Source: Phycicoccus sonneratiae
GTDB lineage: Bacteria; Actinomycetota; Actinomycetes; Actinomycetales; Dermatophilaceae
Direction of reading: 5' to 3'
NCBI RefSeq assembly: GCF_016887965.1
Contig: NZ_JAFDVD010000004.1
Span: 1 to 64,000 of the forward strand
Length of the DNA stretch: 64,000 nucleotides
Below, piece after piece: positions 50,099-59,798 of this stretch. Positions within the stretch are counted from its first letter, which is position 1. Each line of letters opens with the position of its first letter. Under the pieces are notes generated by a model, which made no database searches, was not told where the DNA came from, and was given only the letters and a program-made list of their open reading frames with translations. Made by a program: the position numbers and the translations under genes.

Positions 50099-50686
50099 GT
50101 GATCGACCTCCGTCCCGCCACCGACCGGGTGTCCGACCTGCTCGACGGGGTGCGCGAGGAGCACCTCGGCGCCCCGACCCCGATGGGTCCGGACGTCACC
50201 GGGCTGGTGCACCACCTGCTCGGCCTGACCGTGGCCTTCCGCGATGCCGCCGGGAAGGTCGAGGGGCCGACGACGGGGACGCCGCCGGCGCCGGTGGTGG
50301 GGCAGCTGCCCGACGGGTGGCGCGAGGAGCTGCGGACCCGCCTCGCCGAGCTGGGGGAGGCGTGGGCGGACCCCACGGCCTGGACCGGGATGACGCGCGC
50401 GGGCGGGGTGGACCTGCCGGGTGGGGTGTGCGGGCTCGTCGCCCTCGACGAGGTGCTGCTCCACGGCTGGGACCTCGCGGCGGCCACCGGCCAGGGCTAC
50501 CGACCCTCCGGCGAGGAGTCGGCGGCCGTGCTGCCGATCGTCACGCCGCCGGAGGACCCCGAGCAGGCCGCCGCCGAGCGCGAGGGCCTGTTCGGCGCAG
50601 CGTTGCCCGTGCCCGAGGGAGCGACGGAGTTCGAGCGGGTGCTCGCCCTCGCCGGCCGCGACCCCGGATGGACCCCGCCGGCCTGA
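50099..50686 (+). CDS. TIGR03086-family DinB-like protein
   Basis: A 195-residue four-helix protein of the TIGR03086 group (mycothiol-dependent maleylpyruvate isomerase-like). LVHHLLGLTVAFRDAAG and VLLHGWDLAAATGQ carry histidines in the positions used for metal in DinB-like enzymes. Substrate unknown. GTG start at 50099 with GGAGCACGCC upstream. Confidence 0.75.
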   Translation: MIDLRPATDRVSDLLDGVREEHLGAPTPMGPDVTGLVHHLLGLTVAFRDAAGKVEGPTTGTPPAPVVGQLPDGWREELRTRLAELGEAWADPTAWTGMTRAGGVDLPGGVCGLVALDEVLLHGWDLAAATGQGYRPSGEESAAVLPIVTPPEDPEQAAAEREGLFGAALPVPEGATEFERVLALAGRDPGWTPPA

Positions 50687-50721
50687 CGCCCGGACCGTCC
50701 CCCTCCTCGCCCGTGGAACGC

Positions 50722-50836
50722 GGCACGTGCGGGGTGTGCGCGGTCGTGCGGGGGTTTCGGACAGCGATAACCCGGCACGTGCGGGGTGTGCGCGGTCGGG
50801 TGGAGGTTCGGACAGCGATAACCCGGCACGTGCGGG
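50722..50836 (+). repeat. 51-52 bp tandem direct repeat
   Basis: Units begin GGCACGTGCGGG at 50722, 50774 and 50825 (periods 52 and 51). Each full unit continues GTGTGCGCGGTCG, a variable stretch, then TTCGGACAGCGATAACCC. The third copy is only the first 12 bases. It sits directly upstream of the cobalamin riboswitch promoter. No ORF or known element explains it. Confidence 0.8.
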
Positions 50837-50919
50837 CTTCTGCGAGCGCGCGGCGGCACGGTGGCGGCGCGACACGCCACGACATCTGGGTCCCGGACGG
50901 TGTCGGCGCCCCCACATAT

Positions 50920-51118
50920 GGTGTCTCTCGCAGCTGGTCCTCGACCCGCCCCCGGGCGGCGAGAGGGGCAAGAGGGAACCCGGTGCAAGTCCGGGACTGC
51001 CCCGCAGCGGTGAGTGGGAACGACCCCCGTCAGGGAGCACTGGGTGCACGGCACCTGGGAAGCGACGGGCAGTAGGCGGCGCGAGCCCGGCCCACGAGTC
51101 CGAAGACCTGCCAGTCGC
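50920..51118 (+). promoter_or_regulatory. Adenosylcobalamin riboswitch upstream of nrdAB
   Basis: A cobalamin aptamer: AGGGAACCCGGTGCAAGTCC (50972-50991), CTGCCCCGCAGCGGTGAG and the closing GAGTCCGAAGACCTGCC (51096-51112). A TATGGT promoter element lies at 50917-50922. A hairpin GCCGTGCCC/GGGCACGGC follows at 51119-51140, and CCTCGCG (51236-51242) could pair with CGCGAGG (51267-51273) over the nrdA Shine-Dalgarno. In Streptomyces the same type of riboswitch represses class Ia nrdABS when B12 is available. Confidence 0.9.
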
Positions 51119-51280
51119 GCCGTGCCCGCCCGGGCACGGCACCTGTCGCGGTCGCGTGGGACGGCCGACGGGAGCAGGCGGTCCTCGGGCACCGGCGCCG
51201 CGCCGGCGACCCCGTCGTCCCCTCGCCTCGTCACCCCTCGCGCGCTCGCGGCCGGTCCTTCGAGCTCGCGAGGAGAGAGC

Positions 51281-53707
51281 ATGACGACCACCGCCCAGGG
51301 GCCCGCCCCGGCGACCACCATCGGCGCCCCCGCACCGGACACCACGACCCGCACCGCGATGCAGGTGCGCAAGCGCAACGGCGACACCGAGCCGGTCGAC
51401 GTCACGAAGATCGTGCGCGCCGTCGAGCGGGTCAGCGACGGCCTCGACGAGGTCGACCCGCTGCGGGTCGCGACCCGCACCATCAGCGGTCTCTACGACG
51501 GCGCGACGACCGCCGAGCTCGACCGGCTGTCCATCCGCACCGCCGCCGAGCTTATCGGGGAGGAGCCGGAGTACAGCCGGCTCGCCGCCCGGCTGCTCGC
51601 CGGCTACGTCGACAAGGAGGTGCGCGGCCACGGCGTCGCGTCCTTCAGCCAGTCCGTGGCGCTCGGGCACGCCGAGGGCCTCGTCGGCGACGCCACCGCC
51701 GAGTTCGTGGCCGCCAACGCCGTCAAGCTCGACCGCGCCGTCGACCCGGCGAACGACCGGCTCTTCGAGTACTTCGGGCTGCGGACCGTCTGCGACCGCT
51801 ACCTGCTGCGCCACCCGACGACCCGCCTCGTCCTCGAGACGCCGCAGTACTTCCTGCTGCGCGTCGCGTGCGGCCTCGCGACGAGCACCCGCGAGGCCCT
51901 CGAGCTGTACCGGCTGATGGCGCGCCTCGACTACCTGCCGAGCAGCCCGACCCTCTTCAACTCCGGCACCCGTCACACCCAGATGAGCTCGTGCTACCTC
52001 GTCGACAGCCCCCGCGACGAGCTCGACTCGATCTACGAGCGCTACCAGCAGGTGGCCCGGCTCTCGAAGTTCGCCGGCGGCATCGGCATCGCCTTCTCGC
52101 GGGTCCGGGGCCGTGGCGCGCTCATCCGCGGCACGAACGGCACGAGCAACGGCATCGTCCCGTGGCTGCGCACCCTCGACGCCAGCGTCGCCGCCGTCAA
52201 CCAGGGCGGCCGGCGCAAGGGCGCCGCGTGCGTCTACCTCGAGCCGTGGCACCCCGACGTCGAGGAGTTCCTCGAGCTGCGCGACAACACCGGCGAGGAC
52301 GCCCGGCGCACCCACAACCTCAACCTCGCCAACTGGCTGCCGGACGAGTTCCTCCGCCGGGTCGAGGCCGACGGGATGTGGAGCCTCGTCGACCCGAGCG
52401 AGGTCCCGGGGCTCACCGACCTCTGGGGCGAGGACTTCGACGAGGCCTACCGTGCCGCCGAGCGGGAGGGCCGGGTGGTGCGGCAGCTGCCGGCCCGAGA
52501 GCTCTGGGGTCGGATGATGCGCACCCTCGCCCAGACCGGCAACGGCTGGATGACCTTCAAGGACGCCGCCAACCGGGCGTGCAACCAGACGGCCGAGCCC
52601 GGCCAGGTCGTGCACCTCTCCAACCTCTGCACCGAGATCCTCGAGGTGAGCAGCGACGACGAGACCGCCGTCTGCAACCTCGGGTCGGTCAACCTCTCCC
52701 GCCACCTGACCGCCGACCGCACCGACGTCGACTGGGAGAAGCTGCGCGCGACCGTCCGGACGGCCGTCACGTTCCTCGACCGGGTCGTCGACGTCAACTA
52801 CTACCCGAGCGAGCAGGCGGCGGCGTCCAACCCGCGCTGGCGCCCGGTGGGGCTGGGGTACATGGGCCTCCAGGACGTCCTCTTCGCGCTGCGCCTGCCG
52901 TTCGACTCGCCGGAGGCGCTCGACCTCTCGACGCGCATCGCCGAGGAGGTGCTGCTCACCGCCCTCGAGCGCTCGAGCGAGCTCGCCGCCACGAGCGGTC
53001 CGCATCCTTCCTTCCGGCGCACCCGGGCTGCGCAGGGCGTCCTCCACCCCGACCACTTCGACGCCGTGCCGACCCAGCCCGAGCGCTGGGACCGGTTGCG
53101 CGAGAAGGTGGCCGAGCACGGTCTGCGGAACAGCCTCGTCGTGGCCATCGCCCCGACGGCGACCATCGCGTCGATCGCCGGCTGCGGCGAGTGCATCGAG
53201 CCGCAGGTCTCCAACCTCTTCAAGCGCGAGACCCTCTCCGGCGAGTTCCTCCAGGTCAACGGCCACCTCGTGCGCGAGCTCAAGGAGCGAGGGCTCTGGA
53301 CCCCTGCGACCCGCGACGCCGTCAAGCGCGCCGACGGGTCGGTGCAGGGGCTCGTCGACCTCCCCGAGGACGTCCGGACCCTGTTCCGCACGGCATGGGA
53401 GCTGCCGCAGCGGGCCCTCATCGCGATGGCCGCCGCTCGCCAGCCCTACGTCGACCAGAGCCAGTCGCTCAACCTCTTCATGGCCAACCCGACGATCGGG
53501 AAGCTGTCGTCGATGTACCTCCACGCGTGGAAGTCGGGACTCAAGACGACCTACTACCTGCGCTCGCGCCCGGCGACCCGCATCCAGCAGGCGACGGTCT
53601 CCGAGAACCGTTCCGCCGCAGCTCTTCCGACCACCCCGGTTCCGACCGACGAGGAGGCCCTCGCCTGCTCGCTCGAGAACCCCGAGTCCTGCGAGGCCTG
53701 CCAGTGA
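51281..53707 (+). CDS. nrdA: Ribonucleoside-diphosphate reductase alpha subunit, class Ia
   Basis: An 808-residue catalytic subunit that reduces ribonucleotides to deoxyribonucleotides. An N-terminal ATP-cone (QVRKRNGDTEPVDVTKIVRA, about 28-47), active-site region NLCTEILEVSS and VCNLGSVNLSR, and a C-terminal shuttle cysteine pair CEAC are present. ATG 51281 with AGGAGAG; reading frames extending into the riboswitch are not coding. Overlaps nrdB by four bases. Confidence 0.94.
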   Translation: MTTTAQGPAPATTIGAPAPDTTTRTAMQVRKRNGDTEPVDVTKIVRAVERVSDGLDEVDPLRVATRTISGLYDGATTAELDRLSIRTAAELIGEEPEYSRLAARLLAGYVDKEVRGHGVASFSQSVALGHAEGLVGDATAEFVAANAVKLDRAVDPANDRLFEYFGLRTVCDRYLLRHPTTRLVLETPQYFLLRVACGLATSTREALELYRLMARLDYLPSSPTLFNSGTRHTQMSSCYLVDSPRDELDSIYERYQQVARLSKFAGGIGIAFSRVRGRGALIRGTNGTSNGIVPWLRTLDASVAAVNQGGRRKGAACVYLEPWHPDVEEFLELRDNTGEDARRTHNLNLANWLPDEFLRRVEADGMWSLVDPSEVPGLTDLWGEDFDEAYRAAEREGRVVRQLPARELWGRMMRTLAQTGNGWMTFKDAANRACNQTAEPGQVVHLSNLCTEILEVSSDDETAVCNLGSVNLSRHLTADRTDVDWEKLRATVRTAVTFLDRVVDVNYYPSEQAAASNPRWRPVGLGYMGLQDVLFALRLPFDSPEALDLSTRIAEEVLLTALERSSELAATSGPHPSFRRTRAAQGVLHPDHFDAVPTQPERWDRLREKVAEHGLRNSLVVAIAPTATIASIAGCGECIEPQVSNLFKRETLSGEFLQVNGHLVRELKERGLWTPATRDAVKRADGSVQGLVDLPEDVRTLFRTAWELPQRALIAMAAARQPYVDQSQSLNLFMANPTIGKLSSMYLHAWKSGLKTTYYLRSRPATRIQQATVSENRSAAALPTTPVPTDEEALACSLENPESCEACQ

Positions 53708-54726
53708 CCACCACCGACACCACCACCCCGCTGCTCCTCGACCCCGGGATGAGCCTCACGCTGCGGCCGATGCGCTACCCGCACTTCTACGACCGGTTCC
53801 GCGACGCCATCAAGAACACGTGGACCGTCGAGGAGGTCGACCTGCACTCCGACCTCGCGGACCTGCACCGGCTCAGCCCCGCCGAGCAGCACCTCGTCAA
53901 GCGGCTCGTGGCCTTCTTCGCGACCGGCGACACGATCGTCGCGAACAACCTCGTGCTCAACCTCTACGAGCACGTGAACGCCCCCGAGGCGCGGCTCTAC
54001 CTCTCCCGCCAGCTCTTCGAGGAGGCGGTGCACGTGCAGTTCTACCTGACCCTGCTCGACACCTACGTCCCCGACGAGCGCGAGCGACACGAGGCCTTCG
54101 CAGCCGTCGAGAACATCCCGTCGATCAAGGCCAAGGCCGACTTCTGCTTCCGGTGGATCGACAGCCTCGCCGACCTGCGGACGCTCGAGACCCGGGAGGA
54201 CCGGAAGTCGTTCCTGCTCAACCTCGTCTGCTTCGCGGCGTGCATCGAGGGGCTGTTCTTCTACGGCGCCTTCGCGTACGTGTACTTCCTCCGCTCGCGC
54301 GGCCTGCTCAACGGGCTGGCGTCCGGCACCAACTGGGTGTTCCGCGACGAGTCGATGCACATGGCCTTCGCCTTCGACGTGCTCGACACCGCCCGCGAGG
54401 AGGAGCCCGACCTCGTCGACGAGCAGTTCGAGGACGACGTGCGGAGGATGGTCGCCGAGGCCGTCGAGGCCGAGGCGCAGTTCGCGCAGGACCTGCTCGG
54501 CGGGGGAGTGGCGGGGCTCTCGACCGCCGACATGCGCGCCTACCTCGAGCACGTCGCCGACCGGCGGCTCGAGCGGCTGGGCATCGCCCCGCTGTACGGG
54601 TCGGCCAACCGGCTGGCGTTCATGGAGCTCCAGGACGTGCAGGAGCTGTCGAACTTCTTCGAACGGCGGGTGTCGGCCTACCAGGTCGGCGTCGGGGGTC
54701 GGGTGTCCTTCGACGACGACTTCTGA
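53704..54726 (+). CDS. nrdB: Ribonucleotide reductase beta subunit with tyrosyl-radical site
   Basis: A 340-residue ferritin-like subunit that houses the di-iron tyrosyl radical. E-x-x-H in [10 protein letters not shown] with Tyr four residues after the His, Glu in CIEGLFFYG and E-x-x-H in RDESMHMAF are all intact, so it is a radical-bearing class Ia protein. GTG start overlaps nrdA. The stop is followed at once by the poly-G tract. An NrdR-type partner or class II NrdJ is not in the window. Confidence 0.93.
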   Translation: MTTTDTTTPLLLDPGMSLTLRPMRYPHFYDRFRDAIKNTWTVEEVDLHSDLADLHRLSPAEQHLVKRLVAFFATGDTIVANNLVLNLYEHVNAPEARLYLSRQLFEEAVHVQFYLTLLDTYVPDERERHEAFAAVENIPSIKAKADFCFRWIDSLADLRTLETREDRKSFLLNLVCFAACIEGLFFYGAFAYVYFLRSRGLLNGLASGTNWVFRDESMHMAFAFDVLDTAREEEPDLVDEQFEDDVRRMVAEAVEAEAQFAQDLLGGGVAGLSTADMRAYLEHVADRRLERLGIAPLYGSANRLAFMELQDVQELSNFFERRVSAYQVGVGGRVSFDDDF

Positions 54727-54732
54727 CCGGCG

Positions 54733-54796
54733 CGGGGGGGGGGGGGGGGGGGGGGCCGGGGGGGCCCCCCCCCCCCCCGGGGGCCCCCCCCACCCC
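54733..54796. other. Second poly-G/poly-C tract, probable artefact
   Basis: About 64 bases of G runs then C runs, immediately after the nrdB stop and before the hisC promoter. It has the same look as the tract at 1-90, which also touches an operon 3' end. Either an unsequenceable GC hairpin terminator or an artificial contig join is possible, so the nrdB-hisC adjacency is not secure. Confidence 0.7.
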
Positions 54797-54824
54797 GCGG
54801 TGGACCCCCTCCTAGACTTGCGGC

Positions 54825-55952
54825 ATGGATGCGCGCGCCACCGTCGACTCGATGCTGCGCGCCGACCTGCGTGGCCGGACCGCCTACGGCGCACCGCAGC
54901 TCGACGTCGCCGTCGCGCTCAACACGAACGAGAACTCGTACCCGGTGCCGGACGTCGTCGTCGAGGCGATGACCCGGGCGGTCGAGGTGGCCGCCCGAGG
55001 CCTCAACCGGTACCCCGACCGCGAGTTCACCGCTCTGCGCGGGGACCTCGCGGCCTACCTCTCGCGCAGCGGCACGCCCGTCACCACCGAGCAGGTGTGG
55101 GCCGGCAACGGCTCGAACGAGGTTCTCCTGCACCTGCTCCAGGCCTTCGGTGGGCCCGGTCGCACGGCGCTCGGCTTCACGCCCGCCTACTCGATGCACC
55201 CGATCATCACGACGACCACCGGCACCGCGTGGGTCGACGGGATGCGTGGCGTCGCGGGGGCGGGCGCCTTCGACCTCGACGCCGCCTCCGCCGTCGGTCA
55301 GGTGCGCCAGCTCCGGCCCGACGTCGTCTTCCTCTGCTCCCCGAACAACCCGACGGGGACGGCGCTCGACCTCGACACCGTCGTCGCCGTCCACGACGCG
55401 GCCGAGCACGCGCTCGTCGTCGTCGACGAGGCCTACGCCGAGTTCGCCCGCCCCGGCACACCGTCTGCGCTCACCCTGCTGGCGGACCGGCCCCGGCTCG
55501 TCGTCACCCGCACGATGAGCAAGGCCTTCGCCCTCGCCGGCGGCCGCCTCGGCTACCTCGCGGCCGACCCGGCCCTCGTCGACGCGTTGCGCCTCGTCCG
55601 GATGCCGTACCACCTGTCGACGCCCACGCAGGCCGTCGCCCGGGCCGCCCTCGCCCACGCCGACCTCATGCTCGACACCGTCGACGTCGTCAAGGACCAG
55701 CGCGACCGCATCGTCACCGAGCTGGCCCGGATGGGCCTCGACCCGGTCCCGAGCGACGCCAACTTCGTCCTCTTCGGCGGCCTCGCCGACAGCCACGTGA
55801 CGTGGCAGGCGCTCCTCGACCGGGGCGTCCTCGTCCGCGACGTCGGCATTCCGCACTATCTTCGTGTCACGGCCGGGACGCCGGAGGAGACCACCGCCTT
55901 CCTCGACGCCCTCGCCGCCCTCGTCCCGACGCACGCAGGAGCAGCCCCGTGA
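54825..55952 (+). CDS. hisC: Histidinol-phosphate aminotransferase
   Basis: A 375-residue PLP aminotransferase. [20 protein letters not shown] (PLP Asn), VVDEAYAEF and the lysine [15 protein letters not shown] are conserved. ATG 54825 lies six bases after TAGACT, so hisC has its own leaderless promoter and need not depend on hisD. Overlaps hisB by GTGA. Confidence 0.93.
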   Translation: MDARATVDSMLRADLRGRTAYGAPQLDVAVALNTNENSYPVPDVVVEAMTRAVEVAARGLNRYPDREFTALRGDLAAYLSRSGTPVTTEQVWAGNGSNEVLLHLLQAFGGPGRTALGFTPAYSMHPIITTTTGTAWVDGMRGVAGAGAFDLDAASAVGQVRQLRPDVVFLCSPNNPTGTALDLDTVVAVHDAAEHALVVVDEAYAEFARPGTPSALTLLADRPRLVVTRTMSKAFALAGGRLGYLAADPALVDALRLVRMPYHLSTPTQAVARAALAHADLMLDTVDVVKDQRDRIVTELARMGLDPVPSDANFVLFGGLADSHVTWQALLDRGVLVRDVGIPHYLRVTAGTPEETTAFLDALAALVPTHAGAAP

Positions 55953-56563
55953 GCAGCGCGCCGACCCACCGCACCGCCACGGTGCGCCGGGCCACCTCCG
56001 AGAGCACGGTCGAGGTGAGCGTCGACCTCGACGGCACCGGCCGCGGCGAGGTCAGCACCGGGGTGCCGTTCTACGACCACATGCTCCTGTCGCTCGCCAA
56101 GCACTCCCTCCTCGACCTCACGGTCACGGCCACGGGCGACACGCACGTCGACGCGCACCACAGCGTCGAGGACGTCGCCATCGTCCTCGGGCAGGCCGTC
56201 CGCGAGGCGCTCGGCGACAAGAGCGGCATCTCGCGCTTCGGCGACGCCACCGTGCCCCTCGACGAGGCCCTCGTCCTCGCGGTCGTCGACGTCGCGGGCC
56301 GTCCGTACTGCGTCCACGAGGGCGAGCCGGCCGGCCAGGAGCACGTCGTCATCGGCGGCCACTACGTCGGGTCCCTGACGCGGCACGTCCTCGAGTCCTT
56401 CGCCTTCCACGCCCAGATCGCCCTCCACGTGCGGGTGCTCGCCGGCCGCGACCCGCACCACGTCGTCGAGGCCCAGTTCAAGGCCCTCGCGCGTGCCCTG
56501 CGGGCCGCCGTGGCCCGCGACCCGCGCGTCGAGGGCGTCCCGAGCGCGAAGGGTGCGCTCTAA
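55949..56563 (+). CDS. hisB: Imidazoleglycerol-phosphate dehydratase
   Basis: A 204-residue manganese enzyme that dehydrates imidazole glycerol phosphate. [27 protein letters not shown] and [19 protein letters not shown] carry the metal-binding histidines and glutamates. Monofunctional, without the phosphatase domain of enterobacterial HisB. GTG start inside the hisC stop. Confidence 0.94.
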   Translation: MSSAPTHRTATVRRATSESTVEVSVDLDGTGRGEVSTGVPFYDHMLLSLAKHSLLDLTVTATGDTHVDAHHSVEDVAIVLGQAVREALGDKSGISRFGDATVPLDEALVLAVVDVAGRPYCVHEGEPAGQEHVVIGGHYVGSLTRHVLESFAFHAQIALHVRVLAGRDPHHVVEAQFKALARALRAAVARDPRVEGVPSAKGAL

Positions 56564-56567
56564 CACC

Positions 56568-57230
56568 GTGGCCGCCGACGCGCGCTCGGGCACGGGGCAC
56601 GGTCTGCTCCTCGTGCGGCGCTCGCCCGCGTCGGTCGGCCGCTGGCTGCGCAAGGGCCTCGTCGCCGCGACCATGGCCCCGCTCGACGGCTGGACCGGTG
56701 TCACCGTGTCCGAGCACACCGCCCGCAGCGCCGCGCCCTACGACGCCGCGCTCGAGGTGCTCGCGGCCCGCCCCGCACCCCGCGGCGGCCGCCCGGTCCT
56801 CGGGTTCTTCGACCTCCAGGGCCGCGCGGTCGTCACCGTCCAGCCGGCCGGGGTCCGCAAGGCGCAGCAGTGGGCCGTCTGGGAGCCGCGCACCGGCGTC
56901 GTCGAGACTCCGTCGCTGCCGCGGCTCGGCGTGCCCGGGCTGCTCGCCGCGGCCGGGGCCGGTGGGGCCCGGGGCGAGGACGTCGCCGGGGTCCTGCGCT
57001 CGGGCGACGGCACCCCGCTCGACGTCCTCGTCACCCTGCTCGGCCTGCTCGGGCTGCCCGGCCGCGACCTGCTCGAGCGGGGCGACTGCCCGGGGGCCAG
57101 CGACGTCGAGCCGTCGACGCGCGGCGTCCTGATGTTCGACCGGCTCGTCGCCGACGAGGCCCAGCACCGGGCCGAGTGGGAGGCCGCCTGGGGTGGCTCG
57201 GCCGCGGACGGGGCCCGGGAGACCCGATGA
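56568..57230 (+). CDS. Conserved his-operon protein of unknown function
   Basis: A 220-residue protein between hisB and hisH, coupled to hisH by an ATGA overlap. It shows [30 protein letters not shown] and a [12 protein letters not shown] segment; no catalytic motif or membrane helix was recognised. The position in an otherwise biosynthetic operon suggests a role linked to histidine synthesis or simply a conserved neighbour. Confidence 0.7.
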   Translation: MAADARSGTGHGLLLVRRSPASVGRWLRKGLVAATMAPLDGWTGVTVSEHTARSAAPYDAALEVLAARPAPRGGRPVLGFFDLQGRAVVTVQPAGVRKAQQWAVWEPRTGVVETPSLPRLGVPGLLAAAGAGGARGEDVAGVLRSGDGTPLDVLVTLLGLLGLPGRDLLERGDCPGASDVEPSTRGVLMFDRLVADEAQHRAEWEAAWGGSAADGARETR

Positions 57231-57868
57231 GCCCGGACGTCGTCGTCCTCGACCACGGCAGCGGGAACGTCCGCTCGGCCGTCCGCGCCCTCGAGCACGT
57301 GGGCGCCGCCGTCACGCTCACCGCCGACCGCGAGCACGCCCTGCGCGCCGACGGCCTCTTCGTCCCCGGCGTCGGCAACTTCCACGCCTGCATGGCCGGG
57401 CTCACCGCCGTCGACGGCCCGTACGTCGTCGACCGGCGGCTGGCCGGCGGCCGTCCCGTCCTCGGCGTGTGCGTCGGGATGCAGGTGATGTTCGAGGGCT
57501 CCACCGAGCCGAGCGTGGCGCCGGTGGCCGGTGTGGGCGAGTGGCCGGGCACGGTCTCGCGGCTCGAGGCGCCGGTCGTCCCGCACATGGGCTGGTCCCA
57601 GCTCGACGTCGCGGCGGGCTCCACCCTCTTCGCCGGCCTCGAGCACGAGCGCTTCTACTTCGTGCACTCCTACGCCGCGCACACGTGGGACCTCGCCGAG
57701 CCCGAGGGAGCCTTCGCCGCCGTCGCGCCGCGGGTCACCTGGGCCACGCACGGCGAGCGGTTCGTCGCCGCCGTCGAGAACGGGCCGCTGGCCGCCACGC
57801 AGTTCCACCCCGAGAAGTCGGGCGAGGCCGGGCTGGCCCTGCTCGAGAACTGGGTCCGCTCGCTCTGA
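57227..57868 (+). CDS. hisH: Imidazole glycerol phosphate synthase, glutaminase subunit
   Basis: A 213-residue class I glutamine amidotransferase that supplies ammonia to His[11 protein letters not shown], oxyanion VPGVGNF, nucleophile cysteine in [10 protein letters not shown] and the His-Glu pair in QFHPEKSG are intact. hisF is not in the window; priA follows after a 177-bp gap with palindromes. Confidence 0.94.
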   Translation: MSPDVVVLDHGSGNVRSAVRALEHVGAAVTLTADREHALRADGLFVPGVGNFHACMAGLTAVDGPYVVDRRLAGGRPVLGVCVGMQVMFEGSTEPSVAPVAGVGEWPGTVSRLEAPVVPHMGWSQLDVAAGSTLFAGLEHERFYFVHSYAAHTWDLAEPEGAFAAVAPRVTWATHGERFVAAVENGPLAATQFHPEKSGEAGLALLENWVRSL

Positions 57869-57898
57869 CCTCGGTCACGTCGCCCCACGCGCCTCTCG

Positions 57899-57981
57899 CG
57901 TATCGGGTCACCCGATACGACCGCGCTTCGCCCGGGAAGCGTTCCGGGGTGAAGCGCAGGGTTGTCGGGTCACCCGATACT
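57899..57981. repeat. Paired palindromes between hisH and priA
   Basis: Copy 1 (57899-57919): CGTATCGGGT and ACCCGATACG, perfect 10-bp arms around one C. Copy 2 (57961-57981): GTTGTCGGGT and ACCCGATACT around the same C, 7 of 10 arm matches. Between them GCGCTTC (57923-57929) and GAAGCGC (57951-57957) form a further inverted pair. Could be two operators, a REP-like element or a terminator. No ORF here. Confidence 0.85.
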
Positions 57982-58045
57982 CGTGGGGCACGAGGCGGGT
58001 GGACCGGGTGACCGGCTCACCGGCGGGGGCGGCAGACTGGTCACC

Positions 58046-58783
58046 GTGACCGACCAGCCGCGCCTCCAGCTGCTCCCCGCCGTCGACGTCGTCGAGGGAC
58101 GGGCCGTCCAGCTCGTCCAGGGCGTCGCCGGCAGCGGCGGCGAGTTCGGCGACCCCGTCGAGGCCGCCCTGCGCTGGCAGGACCAGGGCAGCGAGTGGCT
58201 CCACCTCGTCGACCTCGACGCGGCCTTCGGTCGCGGCTCGAACGCCGACCTGCTCGCCGAGATCGTCGGCCGCCTCGACATCGACGTGGAGATGAGCGGC
58301 GGCATCCGCGACGAGGAGTCGCTCAGCCGGGCGCTGGCCACCGGCTGCCGGCGGGTCAACGTCGGCACCGCGGCCCTCGAGGACCCCGCGTGGACCGCCC
58401 GTGCCATCGCCGAGCACGGTGACCGGGTGGCCGTCGGCCTCGACGTCCGGGGGACCACCCTCGCCGCCCGCGGCTGGACGAGCGAGGGCGGCGACCTCTG
58501 GGAGACCCTCGCCCGGCTCGACGCCGAGGGCTGCGCCCGCTACGTCGTCACCGACGTCGCCAAGGACGGGATGATGACGGGCCCGAACCTGCAGCTGCTG
58601 CGCGACGTCTGCGCGCGCACCGACCGGCCGGTCGTCGCGTCAGGAGGCATCTCCACCCTCGAGGACGTCGCGGTCGTCCGCACCCTCGTCGGCGAGGGCG
58701 TCGAGGGCGCCATCGTCGGCTCGGCCCTCTACCGCGGGGCGTTCACCCTCCCCGAGGCGCTCGACGTCGCCGGCCGCCCGTGA
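58046..58783 (+). CDS. priA: Bifunctional HisA/TrpF isomerase PriA
   Basis: A 245-residue TIM-barrel enzyme that in actinobacteria isomerises both ProFAR (histidine) and phosphoribosylanthranilate (tryptophan). [59 protein letters not shown] and VASGGIS match PriA closely. GTG 58046 follows CAGACT by seven bases. Overlaps the SseB-like gene by four bases. Confidence 0.92.
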   Translation: MTDQPRLQLLPAVDVVEGRAVQLVQGVAGSGGEFGDPVEAALRWQDQGSEWLHLVDLDAAFGRGSNADLLAEIVGRLDIDVEMSGGIRDEESLSRALATGCRRVNVGTAALEDPAWTARAIAEHGDRVAVGLDVRGTTLAARGWTSEGGDLWETLARLDAEGCARYVVTDVAKDGMMTGPNLQLLRDVCARTDRPVVASGGISTLEDVAVVRTLVGEGVEGAIVGSALYRGAFTLPEALDVAGRP

Positions 58784-59517
58784 CCGGCGCGCACGACCCC
58801 GCGGACTCCGCCGGCACGCCCTGGCAGCACCGCGAGCTGAGCCCCAGCGGCTTCGAGACCGACACCGGCGCCGCCGACCCCGCCCTGCTCGCCGTCCTCG
58901 CCGACGACGCCACGGACGACACCGCCCTGATGCGGGCGGTCGAGGCCGCCCGCCTCCTCGTGCCCGTCGTCGCGGAGCCGACCGGCGTCGACGACAGCGG
59001 GGCGCACGCCGTCGAGACCGGGGTCGACATGGCCGCCGTCACCCTCGTCGCCCCGGACGGCCGCCGCGCCCTGCCCGTCTTCTCGGGCACCGACGCCCTC
59101 GCGGCCTGGGACGCCGCCGCCCGACCGGTGCCCGTCACCCCCGCGCGCGCCGCGCAGGCCGCCGTCTCCGAGGGCTGCGACGTGCTCGTCGTCGACGTCG
59201 CCGGCCCCGTCACACGGGTCCTGCGCCCCTCGATGCTCTGGGCGCTGGCCCAGGAGCGCGCCTGGCAGCCGGCGCACACCGACCCCTTCGTCGTCCGCAG
59301 CCTGGCCGCCGCCGTCGCCGACGAGCCGGACGTCCGCGCCCACTCCGTCGAGGAGGGGACCCCGGCCGGCGAGGGGGTCCTCGGCGTCGTCCTCACGCTG
59401 ACGCCCGGCCTCGACCCGGAGCAGGTGCGGGCCGTCGCAACGCGGGTGGGGGAGCGGCTGGCCACCGACGGTGAGCTGCGCGCGCGGGTCGACGGCCTCG
59501 CCTTCCGCATCGTCTGA
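58780..59517 (+). CDS. SseB-family protein
   Basis: A 245-residue protein with an SseB N-terminal-like region ([42 protein letters not shown]) and a C-terminal domain of unknown role. Often downstream of priA/hisA in actinobacteria. The function is unknown. GTG start overlaps the priA stop (GTGA). Confidence 0.78.
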   Translation: MTGAHDPADSAGTPWQHRELSPSGFETDTGAADPALLAVLADDATDDTALMRAVEAARLLVPVVAEPTGVDDSGAHAVETGVDMAAVTLVAPDGRRALPVFSGTDALAAWDAAARPVPVTPARAAQAAVSEGCDVLVVDVAGPVTRVLRPSMLWALAQERAWQPAHTDPFVVRSLAAAVADEPDVRAHSVEEGTPAGEGVLGVVLTLTPGLDPEQVRAVATRVGERLATDGELRARVDGLAFRIV

Positions 59518-59563
59518 GCACCGCGGATTTCGGGTCGCGCGCCCCCGGCTGGTAGCCTTGTGC

Positions 59564-59798
59564 GCTGACCGACCGCCTCGTCCGCGAGGCGGTGTGCAAG
59601 AGGAGCCCCGCTTCCACCCGCGTCGACCACACGGTCGCCGGGTTCCCGGTCCGCGACGAGACGTCGTGCGCGCCCTCCGGCGTGCCGCGGCCTCCCGTGG
59701 CGGACCGACGGACTCGAGGCTCCTGCGCACCCGGTGCGAGGAGCCTCTCCTCGTTCCCGGTGGCCACACGACGGCAGGACGTGACGAAGGAGAAGCAC
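59564..59798 (+). promoter_or_regulatory. Long infC leader with two hairpins
   Basis: A TAGCCT -10-like element at 59553-59558 would give a leader of about 235 nt. It contains ACCGCCTCG/CGAGGCGGT around a TCCG loop (59572-59593) and a long stem AGGCTCCT...AGGAGCCT with inner CGCAC/GTGCG (59717-59746). Position before infC-rpmI-rplT suits autoregulation by L20 or IF3. An ORF in the leader continues into infC but lacks a plausible start. Confidence 0.55.

Noticed and set aside
50722-50836. CRISPR array
   Set aside because: Only two and a fraction units, spacing of units is constant at 51-52 bp with homologous sequence throughout, no distinct spacers and no cas genes.
51014-51280. nrdA starting inside the riboswitch
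   Set aside because: The region is a clear cobalamin aptamer and ATG 51281 has a good AGGAGAG site.
48008-53524. A 1838-codon minus-strand ORF across glnE, hisD and nrdA
   Set aside because: It is antisense to several clear genes and has R/G/P/A-rich composition without any motif, typical of high-GC third-position shadow frames.
54800-55948. N-terminal extension of HisB antedating its GTG
   Set aside because: It overlaps hisC in another frame; the GTGA overlap marks the real start at 55949.
59592-59798. infC starting about 70 codons upstream in the leader
   Set aside because: The extra residues have no match to IF3, contain strong RNA hairpins and lack a ribosome-binding site.
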